Source: Alphaproteobacteria bacterium
GTDB taxonomy: Bacteria > Pseudomonadota > Alphaproteobacteria > Reyranellales > Reyranellaceae
Direction: 5' to 3'
Length of the DNA: 64,000 nucleotides
Assembly (NCBI GenBank): GCA_017307275.1
Contig: JAFKFK010000018.1
Span: forward strand, 62,001-126,000
Position numbers and translations under genes: made by a program. Under the pieces are notes generated by a model. The model was not told the DNA's origin. It saw only the letters and a list, made by a program, of their open reading frames with translations, and searched no databases. Below are positions 40,736 to 49,965 of this stretch, in pieces (position 1 is the first letter of the stretch; every line of letters starts with the position of its first letter).

Positions 40736-42292
40736 ATGAGCGAATCGCTGACACGACAGTTGAAATTCACCAAGCACGCGGTTCGCGGCAAGGGCGTAGT
40801 CGTTGCGCAGAATGTGAAGGCTGCCGAAGTCGGCGCCGAGATCCTGCGCAAGGGCGGCAACGCCATCGACGCGGCCGTTGCCACCGGCATGGCCATCGGT
40901 GCGCTCGAGCCGTGGATGAGCGGCATCGGCGGCGTCGGCTTCATGACGATCTGGAGCGCCAAGGAAGGCCGCGCCTGGACAGTCGATTACGGCCCGGTCT
41001 CGGCCAAGAAGCTCGATCCGTCGGTCTACAAGATCGTAGGCCCCGGCCCCGCCAATCCCTTCGCCTGGCCCGACATCGAGGACCAGCGCAACGAGGTCGG
41101 CTATCACTCGATCGCCGTGCCCGGCATGGTGGCCGGTCTTGCCAAGGCACTGGAGCGCTTCGGCTCGCTCAAGTGGAAGGACGTGCTGCAGCCTGGTGTC
41201 GAGCTTGCCCAGCGCGGCATGGAACTCGACTGGTACATGCAGGTGATGATCGCCAACGGCGCCAAGCACCTCGCGAAGTTCCCGGCATCCCGCGAAAACT
41301 ATCTCTGCGACGACGGCCGCGTTCCCGCCCATGACTGGGCCGGCACGCAGCGCTTCATCAAGCTCGGCAACCTCGGCGAGACGATGCGGCGACTGGCCGA
41401 GGGCGGCCCGCGCGAATTCTACGAAGGCAGCCTGGCGCGCGACATCGCCGCCGACCTGCAGGCGGGTGGCTCTACCATCTCTTATGACGATCTTAAGTCC
41501 TTCGAGGCGAAGATCGTCGAGCCGCTGTCGTTCGAACACAACGGCGTGACGATCAATGTCGCGGGCGGCCTCACGGCGGGCCCGACCCTGCGCCGGACCA
41601 TCGAGCTTGCAGGCGCCGGGACCAAGGGCAACGGCGCCCCCGACGCCACGTTCTTCGCCGCCATCGCCGAAGGCATGCACAAGGCCTACGACGAGCGCCT
41701 GAAGACCCTGGGCGACAAGCCGACCAACACCTGCACCACGCATTTCTGCGCTGCCGACTCCGAGGGCAACATGGTGGCGCTGACGCAGACGCTGATGTCG
41801 CTGTTCGGCTCCTGCGTGATGCTGCCCAAGACCGGCATCACCATGAACAACGGCATGCTGTGGTTCGACCCGGAGCCCAACCGGCCGAACTCGATTGCCC
41901 CGGGCAAGAAGCCGCTTTGCAACATCTGCCCGGTGGTCGTGGCGAAGGACGGCAAGCCGTGGTTCTGCATCGGCGCCTCGGGTGGCCGGCGTATCGTGCC
42001 GGCGGTGACGCAGCTTTCGCTGATGATGGTCGATCGCGGCCTCGACGTCGAAGCAGCCTTCCATCAACCACGCATCGACGTCTCCGGCGTCGGCCCGATC
42101 CGCGTCAACCGCGATCTGCCGGATGCCGTGAAGAAGGCGATTGCCGCCAAGCTGCCGATGGTCGAGGTCGACAATCCGGTCTCGCCGCTGGGCTTTGCCA
42201 ATCCGTCCTGCATCGTACGCGATCCCAAGACCGGCGAACTGACCGGAATGAACGAGGTCATGTCGCCATGGGCCGGCGGCGCGGCGCAGTAA
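40736..42292 (+). CDS. Gamma-glutamyltransferase-family Ntn hydrolase
   Basis: 518-aa Ntn hydrolase that self-cleaves before a threonine nucleophile. The cleavage site TCTTHFCAAD places the nucleophile at Thr334. The N-terminus has NVKAAEVGAEILRKGGNAIDAAVA typical of the family. No signal peptide is seen, so unlike classical periplasmic GGT it may be cytoplasmic. CAGGAG precedes the ATG (40736). It overlaps the next gene by 25 bases. Confidence 0.92.
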   Translation: MSESLTRQLKFTKHAVRGKGVVVAQNVKAAEVGAEILRKGGNAIDAAVATGMAIGALEPWMSGIGGVGFMTIWSAKEGRAWTVDYGPVSAKKLDPSVYKIVGPGPANPFAWPDIEDQRNEVGYHSIAVPGMVAGLAKALERFGSLKWKDVLQPGVELAQRGMELDWYMQVMIANGAKHLAKFPASRENYLCDDGRVPAHDWAGTQRFIKLGNLGETMRRLAEGGPREFYEGSLARDIAADLQAGGSTISYDDLKSFEAKIVEPLSFEHNGVTINVAGGLTAGPTLRRTIELAGAGTKGNGAPDATFFAAIAEGMHKAYDERLKTLGDKPTNTCTTHFCAADSEGNMVALTQTLMSLFGSCVMLPKTGITMNNGMLWFDPEPNRPNSIAPGKKPLCNICPVVVAKDGKPWFCIGASGGRRIVPAVTQLSLMMVDRGLDVEAAFHQPRIDVSGVGPIRVNRDLPDAVKKAIAAKLPMVEVDNPVSPLGFANPSCIVRDPKTGELTGMNEVMSPWAGGAAQ

Positions 42293-43401
42293 CCGCGGCA
42301 CTGGTGTCTTTTGCGCTCGCAGCTCCGGCTGCGGCGCAAAAGGCCGATGTCCCGCTTCCCGTGCTCGTGCCGCTCACGGGCTTCGTGGCCCTGGAAGGCA
42401 CGAGCCAGCGGAACGGCGCGATCCTGGCCGAGCGCCAATTCCGCGACGTCAAGATCGAGACGCGCGTGCTCGACACGCAGGCGACCCCCGAGGCCGCCGT
42501 GACGGCCTGGGAACGGGTGGTCGGCCGGACACCACCGCCGGCCGTCGTAGGGCCGATTCTCGGCACGCAGATGCTGGCGCTGATGCCGCTCGCACAGGCC
42601 GTCGGTGTGCCCCTGCTCACCGTCTCCGGAACGGCGCGGCTGTCGGAAATGGGCAACCCCTACTTCTTCCGCTTCTTCCCCAGCGACTCCACCGTAAAGG
42701 TGGCGCATGCCCGCTACGTGGTCGAGAAACTCGGCGCCAAGCGGCCCGCCGTGATCTACCAGAGCACCGCCTACGGCCAGTCGGGCCGTGAGCAGCTTGC
42801 AAAGACACTCGCTGAACTCAAGGCGCCGCCTGTCCTGGAGGAGAGCGTGGCGCCGACCGCCAACGACCTCACCGCCGCACTCACCCGCGCCAAAGGTGCC
42901 AATGCCGATGTGATCGTGCTGCACCTGCATGCCGCCTCGACGGTGCTGGCGATACGCCAGGCGCGGCAACTCTTCCCCGACCTGCCGGTCGTCGCGGGCT
43001 CCGCCATGCACCAACCGGCGACGGCGGCCCTGCTGGAACCGGCCGAGCTCAAAGGCGTGTGCGCCGAAACCGCAGCCTCGCCGATCTCGGCGACCAGCGG
43101 CCCGATGAAGGCGTTCACCGACGCATACCGCACGGCCTTCAAGACCGAACCCGACGCCTTCGCGGCCGCCCAGTACGACGCGGTCGGGATGCTGGGCACG
43201 ATCGTCGCCGACTTGAAGAAGGCGAAGCAGACCATCACACCGAGCGCCGTCCGCGGTGCGCTCAGCCGTGACAGCTACAAGGGGCTGGTCACGACCTACA
43301 AATCGGACGGCAAGGGCAACATGGCTCACGAAGCCGAAATCGTCTGCTTCGACGGTACGAGCCGCGTGCCCAAGGTCGTCGAGCGCTACACGATCAAGTA
43401 G
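42268..43401 (+). CDS. ABC transporter substrate-binding protein (branched-chain amino acid/amide type)
   Basis: 377-aa periplasmic binding protein. It has a signal peptide (MGRRRGAVTAALVSFALAAPAAAQ) and the Leu/Ile/Val-type fold (PVLVPLTGFVALEGTSQRNG, ADVIVLHLHAAS). Its ATG lies 25 bases inside the GGT gene, implying coupled translation. No ABC permease or ATPase gene is beside it, so it is an orphan receptor here. Confidence 0.9.
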   Translation: MGRRRGAVTAALVSFALAAPAAAQKADVPLPVLVPLTGFVALEGTSQRNGAILAERQFRDVKIETRVLDTQATPEAAVTAWERVVGRTPPPAVVGPILGTQMLALMPLAQAVGVPLLTVSGTARLSEMGNPYFFRFFPSDSTVKVAHARYVVEKLGAKRPAVIYQSTAYGQSGREQLAKTLAELKAPPVLEESVAPTANDLTAALTRAKGANADVIVLHLHAASTVLAIRQARQLFPDLPVVAGSAMHQPATAALLEPAELKGVCAETAASPISATSGPMKAFTDAYRTAFKTEPDAFAAAQYDAVGMLGTIVADLKKAKQTITPSAVRGALSRDSYKGLVTTYKSDGKGNMAHEAEIVCFDGTSRVPKVVERYTIK

Positions 43402-43411
43402 CGCCGCGCTC

Positions 43412-43978
43412 TCAATGTTTGCCGTTGGGCGACTGGCTCAGCTTGTCGACGTAGGCAATACCGACGGCGGACAGGATGAACAGGCCGTGGATGATGGTCT
43501 GCCACATGATGCCGGCCTCGGTGTAGGCCGAGTCCGGTTTGCCGAGTGAACCGGCCTCGATGAACGTCCGCAGCAGATGGATCGAGGAGATGCCGATGAT
43601 TGCCATGGCGAGCTTGATCTTGAGCACGCTGGCGTTGACATGGCTCAGCCACTCCGGCTGGTCGGGATGGCGATTTAGCTGCATGCGCGACACGAAGGTC
43701 TCGTAACCGCCAACGATCACCATGATCAGCAGGTTGGAGATCATCACCACGTCGATCAGGCCCAGCACGATCAGCATCGCCTGCTGTTCCGTGACGCTGG
43801 GGCTATGCAGGACCAGGTGAACGAGTTCCTTGAGGAACAGAAAAACGTAGACGCATTGAGCGACAATCAAACCGAGATAGAGCGGAAGCTGCAGCCACCG
43901 CGAAGCGAAGATCAGGCGCGGGATCGGGCGCAGGCTCCGTGGGTCACGGGGCGTCTCAATGGCCTCGGCGGGCGTCAT
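43412..43978 (-). CDS. UPF0114/YqhA-family (TIGR00645) membrane protein
   Basis: 188-aa membrane protein of the YqhA family with about four hydrophobic segments; signature stretches are LIFASRWLQLPLYLGL and LLIMVIVGGYETFVSRM. Function unknown. It is convergent with the preceding binding protein gene, 10 bases apart. Confidence 0.9.
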   Translation of the reverse strand: MTPAEAIETPRDPRSLRPIPRLIFASRWLQLPLYLGLIVAQCVYVFLFLKELVHLVLHSPSVTEQQAMLIVLGLIDVVMISNLLIMVIVGGYETFVSRMQLNRHPDQPEWLSHVNASVLKIKLAMAIIGISSIHLLRTFIEAGSLGKPDSAYTEAGIMWQTIIHGLFILSAVGIAYVDKLSQSPNGKH

Positions 43979-44118
43979 GGGGGGGGATTCCGTCAGTTAT
44001 GAAGTGGGTCGGAGGACCGGATATGGCCAATCCCAGGCCGCCTTGCAACAGGTGTGCAACGCCGTCCACAAACCTTAATTTCTGGCAACGGTGGAACCGC
44101 CCGCTGCCTCCACGGACC

Positions 44119-44925
44119 TCAGTCGAAGGCTGCCCGAACCGCCCAGGCTCTCGCCTTGAACGGGATCGCACCGTCAGCCCGCAACGGAACGCTGTCCTGC
44201 AGTTTCTGCCTCAACTTTTCCCGAGCGTCTGGCTCCAGCTTCGCGCAGTAGCCCGGCGCCGGCCCCGCCCCCAGGGTGAAGGGCCGCCAGTAGTCGTCGA
44301 AGTCGCTGAAGACCGTCGGTACTTCGATCGGCGCGCAGCTCACCAACCCGAGACCGGCATCCGCCGCCAACTCGGCCAGGCCCTTCGGCGTGCAGAAAGG
44401 AAAGCGCCTGTCCTCCGTGAGATCCTGCGCCGCGGGATCGAGCGACACCGCAGCACGCCAGAAGGCTCGCACGAACTCAATGCCGCCGCCGGGATAGTCC
44501 CAGACATAGAAGCCGATCGTCCCGCCGGGCCGGACAATGCGTTTCATCTCGGCGAGCGCCTTGCGCCGGTCGGGCACGAAGTTCAGCACCAGTGCCGATA
44601 CCACGACGTCGCGGCTGTCCGTTTCCACCTCCACGGCTTGAGCGTCACCGACGCGGTACTCGGCGCGTCTGTCGGCAATGCTTGCCCGCACCAAGGCGAC
44701 GAAGCCGTCGGACGGGTCGATGGCCAACAAGCTCGTGGGTTTGCACTGTGCCAGAATGGCGGCCGAGAGCGCGCCAGTCCCGCAGCCGATATCCAGCCAG
44801 TCGCGATCCTCCGGCGCTGCGAGCCAGTCGAGGAAGCGAGGAGCCACCTTCCGGCTCCACCTGCCCATATAAGCGTCGTAGCTTTCGCCCGCCCGCCATG
44901 CATCGTGACGCGAGGCTTCAACCAT
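44119..44925 (-). CDS. Class I SAM-dependent methyltransferase
   Basis: 268-aa Rossmann-fold methyltransferase. The SAM motif is WLDIGCGTGALSAAI, followed by LLAIDPSDGF and VVVSALVLNFVPD. The UbiE/small-molecule methyltransferase type; acceptor unknown. Stand-alone gene; 140 bases of apparently empty sequence separate it from the YqhA gene. Confidence 0.9.
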   Translation of the reverse strand: MVEASRHDAWRAGESYDAYMGRWSRKVAPRFLDWLAAPEDRDWLDIGCGTGALSAAILAQCKPTSLLAIDPSDGFVALVRASIADRRAEYRVGDAQAVEVETDSRDVVVSALVLNFVPDRRKALAEMKRIVRPGGTIGFYVWDYPGGGIEFVRAFWRAAVSLDPAAQDLTEDRRFPFCTPKGLAELAADAGLGLVSCAPIEVPTVFSDFDDYWRPFTLGAGPAPGYCAKLEPDAREKLRQKLQDSVPLRADGAIPFKARAWAVRAAFD

Positions 44926-45018
44926 GGGTCGCCCTCCCGATCCGAACCGATGTCACTGAAGCACCGCGCTCTTGCAGGAAGCCAGAACGCGGCACGCATG
45001 CAGCCGATGAATTTACCG

Positions 45019-45873
45019 TTAGGGCGCCAGCGTAGTCCTGGCGGGCGGCAGCGCCAAGCCCGCAACGTCGACCCTCGTGCTGAAGATGCTGCCGCAATTC
45101 TCACTCGGGCCGCCACGCGAGCCGGTGACGACGTAGAGGTCACGCAGGTCATCGCCGCCGAAGCAGACACTGGTGACCATCGGCAGAGGCACTTTGACAT
45201 CGTGGCGATGCGCACCGTCTGCACCGAAGACTGCAACGCGGCCGCCATGGGCGTCTGCGACCCAGACCGAACCGTCGCTCGCCACTTTCAATCCGTCGGG
45301 AACGCCGCCGTCGCCCATTGACGCGAACTGTCGCCACGGACCGACGTCACCATCTGCCGCCACGTCGTAGACACGAACGATTCCGGCTCGCGCGTCGCTG
45401 TGATAGAGGCGTTTCCCATCGGGTGAAAAACCCAACCCGTTGGTCAACAGCACGCCGTCGGATACGGTCCGCATCGAGCCGTCCACGTCGATGACATGCA
45501 GATGCCCGGGCTTCGGTGGCTCTCCGCCGAATACCTTGAAGGCCAGCGATCCCACGTAGATGCGCCCGGCATTGTCGGTCGTGAGATCGTTGAAGCCTGT
45601 AGCGCCAGGGATGGCATCGAGTGGTAGCAGCGTCTTCATGCCCTCCTCAGCCAGCGAGACATGGGCGATGTCGCGCCCACCGACGACCAAGCCGCCCTTC
45701 TCGTGCAGCGCCATGCCCCCGATGCCGCGCCGCTTCGGCACGGCCTGAGACACCGCACCGGCGCGATCCAGCAGATAGACTCCGCCATTGATGACATCGC
45801 TGAAGTAGAGGCCCCGGGCCGCGTCCCAGACAGGACCTTCGATGAGGCCGTAGCCGGTAGCGACCTGTTGCAT
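45019..45873 (-). CDS. SMP-30/gluconolactonase-family protein
   Basis: 284-aa six-bladed beta-propeller lactonase family. It shows YGLIEGPVWDAARGLYFSD with the metal-binding glutamate, GFNDLTTDNAGRIYVGS and NGLGFSPDGKRLYHSD. These hydrolyse sugar lactones or related esters. It lies 11 bases after a flavin monooxygenase, so a Baeyer-Villiger oxidation product (a lactone) as substrate is plausible inference. Confidence 0.9.
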   Translation of the reverse strand: MQQVATGYGLIEGPVWDAARGLYFSDVINGGVYLLDRAGAVSQAVPKRRGIGGMALHEKGGLVVGGRDIAHVSLAEEGMKTLLPLDAIPGATGFNDLTTDNAGRIYVGSLAFKVFGGEPPKPGHLHVIDVDGSMRTVSDGVLLTNGLGFSPDGKRLYHSDARAGIVRVYDVAADGDVGPWRQFASMGDGGVPDGLKVASDGSVWVADAHGGRVAVFGADGAHRHDVKVPLPMVTSVCFGGDDLRDLYVVTGSRGGPSENCGSIFSTRVDVAGLALPPARTTLAP

Positions 45874-45884
45874 CGACTGTCCCC

Positions 45885-47663
45885 TCACCGAGGCGCCAGG
45901 CCCGCTTCCCGCGCCTTGATCTGCAGGGCGAGGTACTTGGAATACATGCGGCACTGCGCGAAGGAGCCGCCGGTGAACCAGAGGCCGGGTTGCGCGGTCG
46001 GCACCCACATATTGTTCAGCTCCTGGGTCGCCGGGTCGAAGCCCCAAACCGCACCAACCTTCTTGGCGACCTCTGGCCCGAAGAGCTGACCGACCAGGTG
46101 GTCCTGCCCCTTGTAGCCGGTAGCCAGCACGAGCAGGTCGGCAGGGCGTTCGCTGCCGTCCTTCATCTTCATGCCGGTCGCCGTGAACTCGGCGATGTCG
46201 GCATATTGGATGAGGCCGATCTCGCCGCGCGCGACGAGGTCGGAGGCGCCCACGTTGAAATAGTAGCCACCGCCGCGGGAGCGATACTTCAGCGGCCAGC
46301 CTGTACCACCTTCACCGAATTCCAACCGGAAGCCCACCTTCTCCAGCCCTTCGAGAAGAGCGGCATCATGCCGGCGCGATTCGTCGGTCAGGATCTTGTG
46401 CGCCACCTTCATCATGCGCAGCGGCACCGAGACGTTGATCAGGTCGCGGTCTTCATAGGCCGGGCCCTTGCCGTAATAGACGCCGTCGTAGAGCTGTGCG
46501 CTGGGCTCGACGTTGGTGATCAGGGTGGGGCTGCGCTGCACGATGGTCGTGTGAGCGCCATTACCGTGCAGGTCCTGCGCAATGTCGTGTGCGCTGGTCC
46601 CCGTGCCGAACACGTAGACGTTCTTGCCGCGCCACTGGGCGCCGTCGGTGAACTTGCTCGAATGGACCACCGGTCCCGTAAAGCGATCGAGGGTCGGGAT
46701 GTCGGGCAGGTTCGGCGTGCCGCTGACGCTGGTCGCCATCACGATGTGGCGCGGATGGAGCGTGCGCCCCACACCGTCGGCGACGTCGAGGGCGAGCTGC
46801 GCCGTCCAGCGCTTCTTCGACTCGTCCCAGGTGGCTCCCTGAAAGGTCGTGCGCGTCCAGAAGTCGATCTCCATGGTCTCGACGTAGGACTCGATCCAGT
46901 TCGCGATCTTGTCCTTGGGGATGTACTTCGGCCAGGTCCTGGGAAACGGCAGATACGGGAAGTGATTGCTGTGCTTCTGATTGTGCAGCTTCAGCCCGTG
47001 ATAGCGCTTGCGCCAGTTGTCGCCGATGCGCGCCATGCGGTCGATGACCAGCGCATCGATGCCCAGCGCCTTAAAGCGTGCCGCCGCCGTGACGCCGGCA
47101 TGGCCACCGCCCACGATCAGCACCACCGGTTCGCGATCTTCGTAGCGCGATGACTGTTGCCGGCGGTCGAGCCAGTTGGGGCCGTGGAAATCGCGCTCGA
47201 AGGCAGGCTCCTCGGAGGCTTCGAGGATCACCTCCTCTTCGTAACCAGTGAGCTCGTCGAGCGCGGTCATCAAGGTCCACGCCACTGTCGACCCGGCGCG
47301 GCAATCGCTGCGCTTCAGGCGGACAATGCCGGCCCCCCTGCCCACCTTCGTCGCAAAGGTCAGGATTGCCTCGACACAGGCCTCGCCGGCACGCTCGACG
47401 TCGCGCGGCGGATGACGCTCGTGATCGATGGCGAAGTCGCCAGCCCCTGTGGCCGCAACAGCCTCGACGAGGCGCCGCGCGACGGGTTCACGATCGCTCA
47501 CCGTCTCGATGGTCCAGGTGAGCGCCACGATATCGCGCCAATCGCAATCGTCACGGAACAAGGCGCTGACAGCAGCGGCGTCTTTCGTCTCGAGAGCGGC
47601 GTTCAGGCCTTGCAGCCAATCGCCAACAATTTGTTTCGCATCACGGCTGAGTTCGACATCCAT
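45885..47663 (-). CDS. Flavin-dependent monooxygenase with N-terminal NTF2-like domain
   Basis: 592-aa two-domain enzyme. Residues 1-150 resemble an NTF2/SnoaL-like domain (LNAALETKDAAAVSALFRDD). The rest is an FMO/Baeyer-Villiger type monooxygenase with FAD loop VVLIVGGGHAGVTAAA, FTGPVVHSSKF and NADPH loop VFGTGTSAHDIAQDL. It oxidises a carbon, nitrogen or sulfur centre. The neighbouring lactonase suggests ketone-to-lactone chemistry (inference). Confidence 0.92.
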   Translation of the reverse strand: MDVELSRDAKQIVGDWLQGLNAALETKDAAAVSALFRDDCDWRDIVALTWTIETVSDREPVARRLVEAVAATGAGDFAIDHERHPPRDVERAGEACVEAILTFATKVGRGAGIVRLKRSDCRAGSTVAWTLMTALDELTGYEEEVILEASEEPAFERDFHGPNWLDRRQQSSRYEDREPVVLIVGGGHAGVTAAARFKALGIDALVIDRMARIGDNWRKRYHGLKLHNQKHSNHFPYLPFPRTWPKYIPKDKIANWIESYVETMEIDFWTRTTFQGATWDESKKRWTAQLALDVADGVGRTLHPRHIVMATSVSGTPNLPDIPTLDRFTGPVVHSSKFTDGAQWRGKNVYVFGTGTSAHDIAQDLHGNGAHTTIVQRSPTLITNVEPSAQLYDGVYYGKGPAYEDRDLINVSVPLRMMKVAHKILTDESRRHDAALLEGLEKVGFRLEFGEGGTGWPLKYRSRGGGYYFNVGASDLVARGEIGLIQYADIAEFTATGMKMKDGSERPADLLVLATGYKGQDHLVGQLFGPEVAKKVGAVWGFDPATQELNNMWVPTAQPGLWFTGGSFAQCRMYSKYLALQIKAREAGLAPR

Positions 47664-47732
47664 GGAAACAAGCCTAGAGCGTAACGCGCGTCCTTGTCAT
47701 CCTGATGCCTGCGAACAATGCGGGAGAGCGAA

Positions 47733-48059
47733 ATGTCACTCTACGAGCTCAGGACCTACACGCTTTACGTCGGCAAGATGGGTGAAGCAGTAAAGCTCTA
47801 TCAGGAGTTCGGCTTCCCGGCGCTCGACAAGGGCGGCCATGCCAAGAACCTCGTCGGCTACTTCCAGGGCGACACGGGCACCATCAATCAGCTCGTCCAT
47901 CTCTGGAAGTTCAACGACGATGCTCACCGGCGCAGCCATTGGGCCGCTGTCTTCGCCGACCCCGCCTTCATGGACGGCTTTGCCGTCAAGTTCCGGCCCC
48001 TGGTGATGAGCCAGGAGGTGAAGCTGCTGAATGCGGCGCCGTGGGGGCCGCATCCGTAA
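47733..48059 (+). CDS. NIPSNAP-family protein
   Basis: 108-aa NIPSNAP domain, YELRTYTLYVGKMGEAVKLY with HLWKFNDDAHRRSHWAA. Function is not established; often near catabolic operons. GGGAGAG precedes the ATG at 47733. It is divergent from the flavin monooxygenase, 69 bases away, so may be related to its pathway. Confidence 0.9.
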   Translation: MSLYELRTYTLYVGKMGEAVKLYQEFGFPALDKGGHAKNLVGYFQGDTGTINQLVHLWKFNDDAHRRSHWAAVFADPAFMDGFAVKFRPLVMSQEVKLLNAAPWGPHP

Positions 48060-48175
48060 GGACGATGTAATCTGCCTGCAACATGTAGAGAAACGCCTGC
48101 GGCGATTGGCAGAGCGGAACGCGCTCGCCCGACGGGACGGCAGCGGCTAGGGTGACGTCGGGTGTTCAACGGGAA

Positions 48176-48706
48176 ATGATCTACAATCTGACTCTGGTCC
48201 ACTTGCTGCTTGCATTGGGAGCGGGCGGCTGTGTGTACTTTGCTCTGCGCGAGATTCGACGCCGCTATGTGTCGATCTGGCGCCTGTTTGTGCCCGCAGC
48301 GCTGGCGACACTCGTCGCCGGCAGCATGTTCCTGCTCCAGGTCATCGCCCATCGGCCCCCCTGGGTTTTCGAGGCAGCGCTGCTTGCCGGTTTGGCGATC
48401 GGCGCCCTTCGCGGCTTCACGACCGTGCTCCACGTCGATCTCTACATGTCGATGCTGCAGGAGCGGTCCGCGGCCAAGCGCGCTTTGCTCTGGGTTCCCA
48501 TCGTTCTCGCCATTGCGGTTGCCGTCGAGATCGTGGGCACGATCATGACCCCTGTTCTCGAAAATCTTCAGCTTGGCGCCGCACTCATCGCAACGTGCTG
48601 CGCCGGCATGCTGGTGGGCCGCGCGCTTGTTCTGGCGGTGCGGCTGGCTGCGTCTTTGATGAACCCTGTGCCAACGCCTCGAAAACGCTCGGAAGCGAGA
48701 CAGTAG
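48176..48706 (+). CDS. Hypothetical membrane protein, four predicted segments
   Basis: 176-aa protein with about four hydrophobic segments (8-28, 46-65, 112-132, 140-160) and charged ends. I do not recognise the family. The start is uncertain; the ATG at 48176 follows a weak GGGAA, with an in-frame GTG at 48152. It lies alone between the NIPSNAP gene and the Bat operon. Confidence 0.7.
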   Translation: MIYNLTLVHLLLALGAGGCVYFALREIRRRYVSIWRLFVPAALATLVAGSMFLLQVIAHRPPWVFEAALLAGLAIGALRGFTTVLHVDLYMSMLQERSAAKRALLWVPIVLAIAVAVEIVGTIMTPVLENLQLGAALIATCCAGMLVGRALVLAVRLAASLMNPVPTPRKRSEARQ

Positions 48707-48747
48707 GCTTCCGGACAGACCTGGGCTGGTCGACCGCTGCCGGCCTG

Positions 48748-49965
48748 TCAGGGCACCGCGGGATTAAGCGGCGGCAAGAGGCTCGCCTGCTCCTGCCGGA
48801 CCGCTGCATGACGCAACATCTCGGCCTTTTTGACGAATGCTTCGGCGTGGTCGCGTGACCAGGGTGCGCCGGCAAACACCGCGGCTTCGATCTCCTCGGC
48901 GAGGTGTGCTGCATCGGCGGGCCGTGGCAGGCGTTGCCGCCACATTACGAAGGCGCGATAGGCGGCATCCGGTTTGTCCTGCCGGCAAGCGGCTCTGAAA
49001 TCGTCGAAAGCCTTTGCTTCGGAAGCCAACCAGCGGGTGCGGCGGTCAGCCTGCCACCTGAGCGCACGCGGCCAAAGCCATATCGCCAAGGACGCTATGC
49101 CCAATGCCGTGGCGGCAACGAATATCCAGCGCTCGATACGGTCGACAGGCGCAACGGGAACTGGCGCCGCTTCCACCGCAATCGTGACGCCACCGCCCGT
49201 TGCCCGTCGCAGACGGTTCGCCGACAAGTCCCACCAGGGCTGCACCACCTCCGGGATCACAAAAGAACCGCCAGCCTCGAACACATAGGTCACGCGATCG
49301 GTCCGCCGGCCGGTAATGGCGCCGCGACTGACCTGATCGGCGCTTTGCGGCGGATCGACATACACACGCACGCCTTGCGGCGCGGTGAAAGACAGGTCGA
49401 GCATCGCCATGCCGGGTATATCCGAGGCGACGCGGGTGATCGTGCGCACGATGGCGTCGCCTGCCTTGAAATGGCCCGACGGGATCGGCTGCCACTGTTC
49501 TTCGAGCGTAAGCGAATCAGTGGCGACCACCGGCCGCGCGGGATCGACGCCGGGTGGCACCGCAATCTGAATGTCGACCGGCTTGCCCTGGAGCTGGCCA
49601 GCGGTATCGCCCGAGCTGTTCAGTACGGCCACCGACGGCGCCGGAACGGTGAGCAGGCCGCCGCGGCGTGGATAGAGCGCGAATTCGAAACGCTGACCTG
49701 CGTAGGTCTTGCCGTCGATCATGTCGCTCATCGTCGTCGCTTGAGTTTCGAAGCGCACGATCTGCGCGCCGGGCATGTCGGTGAGAGAAACCCGCGGCGG
49801 CCATGGCATCTCGGCGGGAAACAGAACGTCCACGAAGACGCTGACATGCTGCCCCAGCACGGCCCCCTGCTCCGGCTTCACTGCCGTGCGCACGACCACG
49901 CCCTCGGTCTGGGCCATTGCTGGCACCGACAGAAGCAGGATCAGGAGAGAAAGCAGCGCCCTCAT
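48748..49965 (-). CDS. batD: BatD-type membrane protein
   Basis: 405-aa protein with signal peptide (MRALLSLLILLLSVPAMA), a large periplasmic beta-domain region, one membrane segment near residue 290-310 and a cytoplasmic tail. It corresponds to BatD of Bat (aerotolerance) operons. Last gene of the run; its ATG overlaps the stop of the TPR gene by 4 bases. Confidence 0.88.
   Translation of the reverse strand: MRALLSLLILLLSVPAMAQTEGVVVRTAVKPEQGAVLGQHVSVFVDVLFPAEMPWPPRVSLTDMPGAQIVRFETQATTMSDMIDGKTYAGQRFEFALYPRRGGLLTVPAPSVAVLNSSGDTAGQLQGKPVDIQIAVPPGVDPARPVVATDSLTLEEQWQPIPSGHFKAGDAIVRTITRVASDIPGMAMLDLSFTAPQGVRVYVDPPQSADQVSRGAITGRRTDRVTYVFEAGGSFVIPEVVQPWWDLSANRLRRATGGGVTIAVEAAPVPVAPVDRIERWIFVAATALGIASLAIWLWPRALRWQADRRTRWLASEAKAFDDFRAACRQDKPDAAYRAFVMWRQRLPRPADAAHLAEEIEAAVFAGAPWSRDHAEAFVKKAEMLRHAAVRQEQASLLPPLNPAVP

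Noticed and set aside
40583..42301. 572-codon minus-strand open frame opposite the gamma-glutamyltransferase
   Set aside because: Mirrors a gene with clear catalytic motifs; no start context or recognisable domain.
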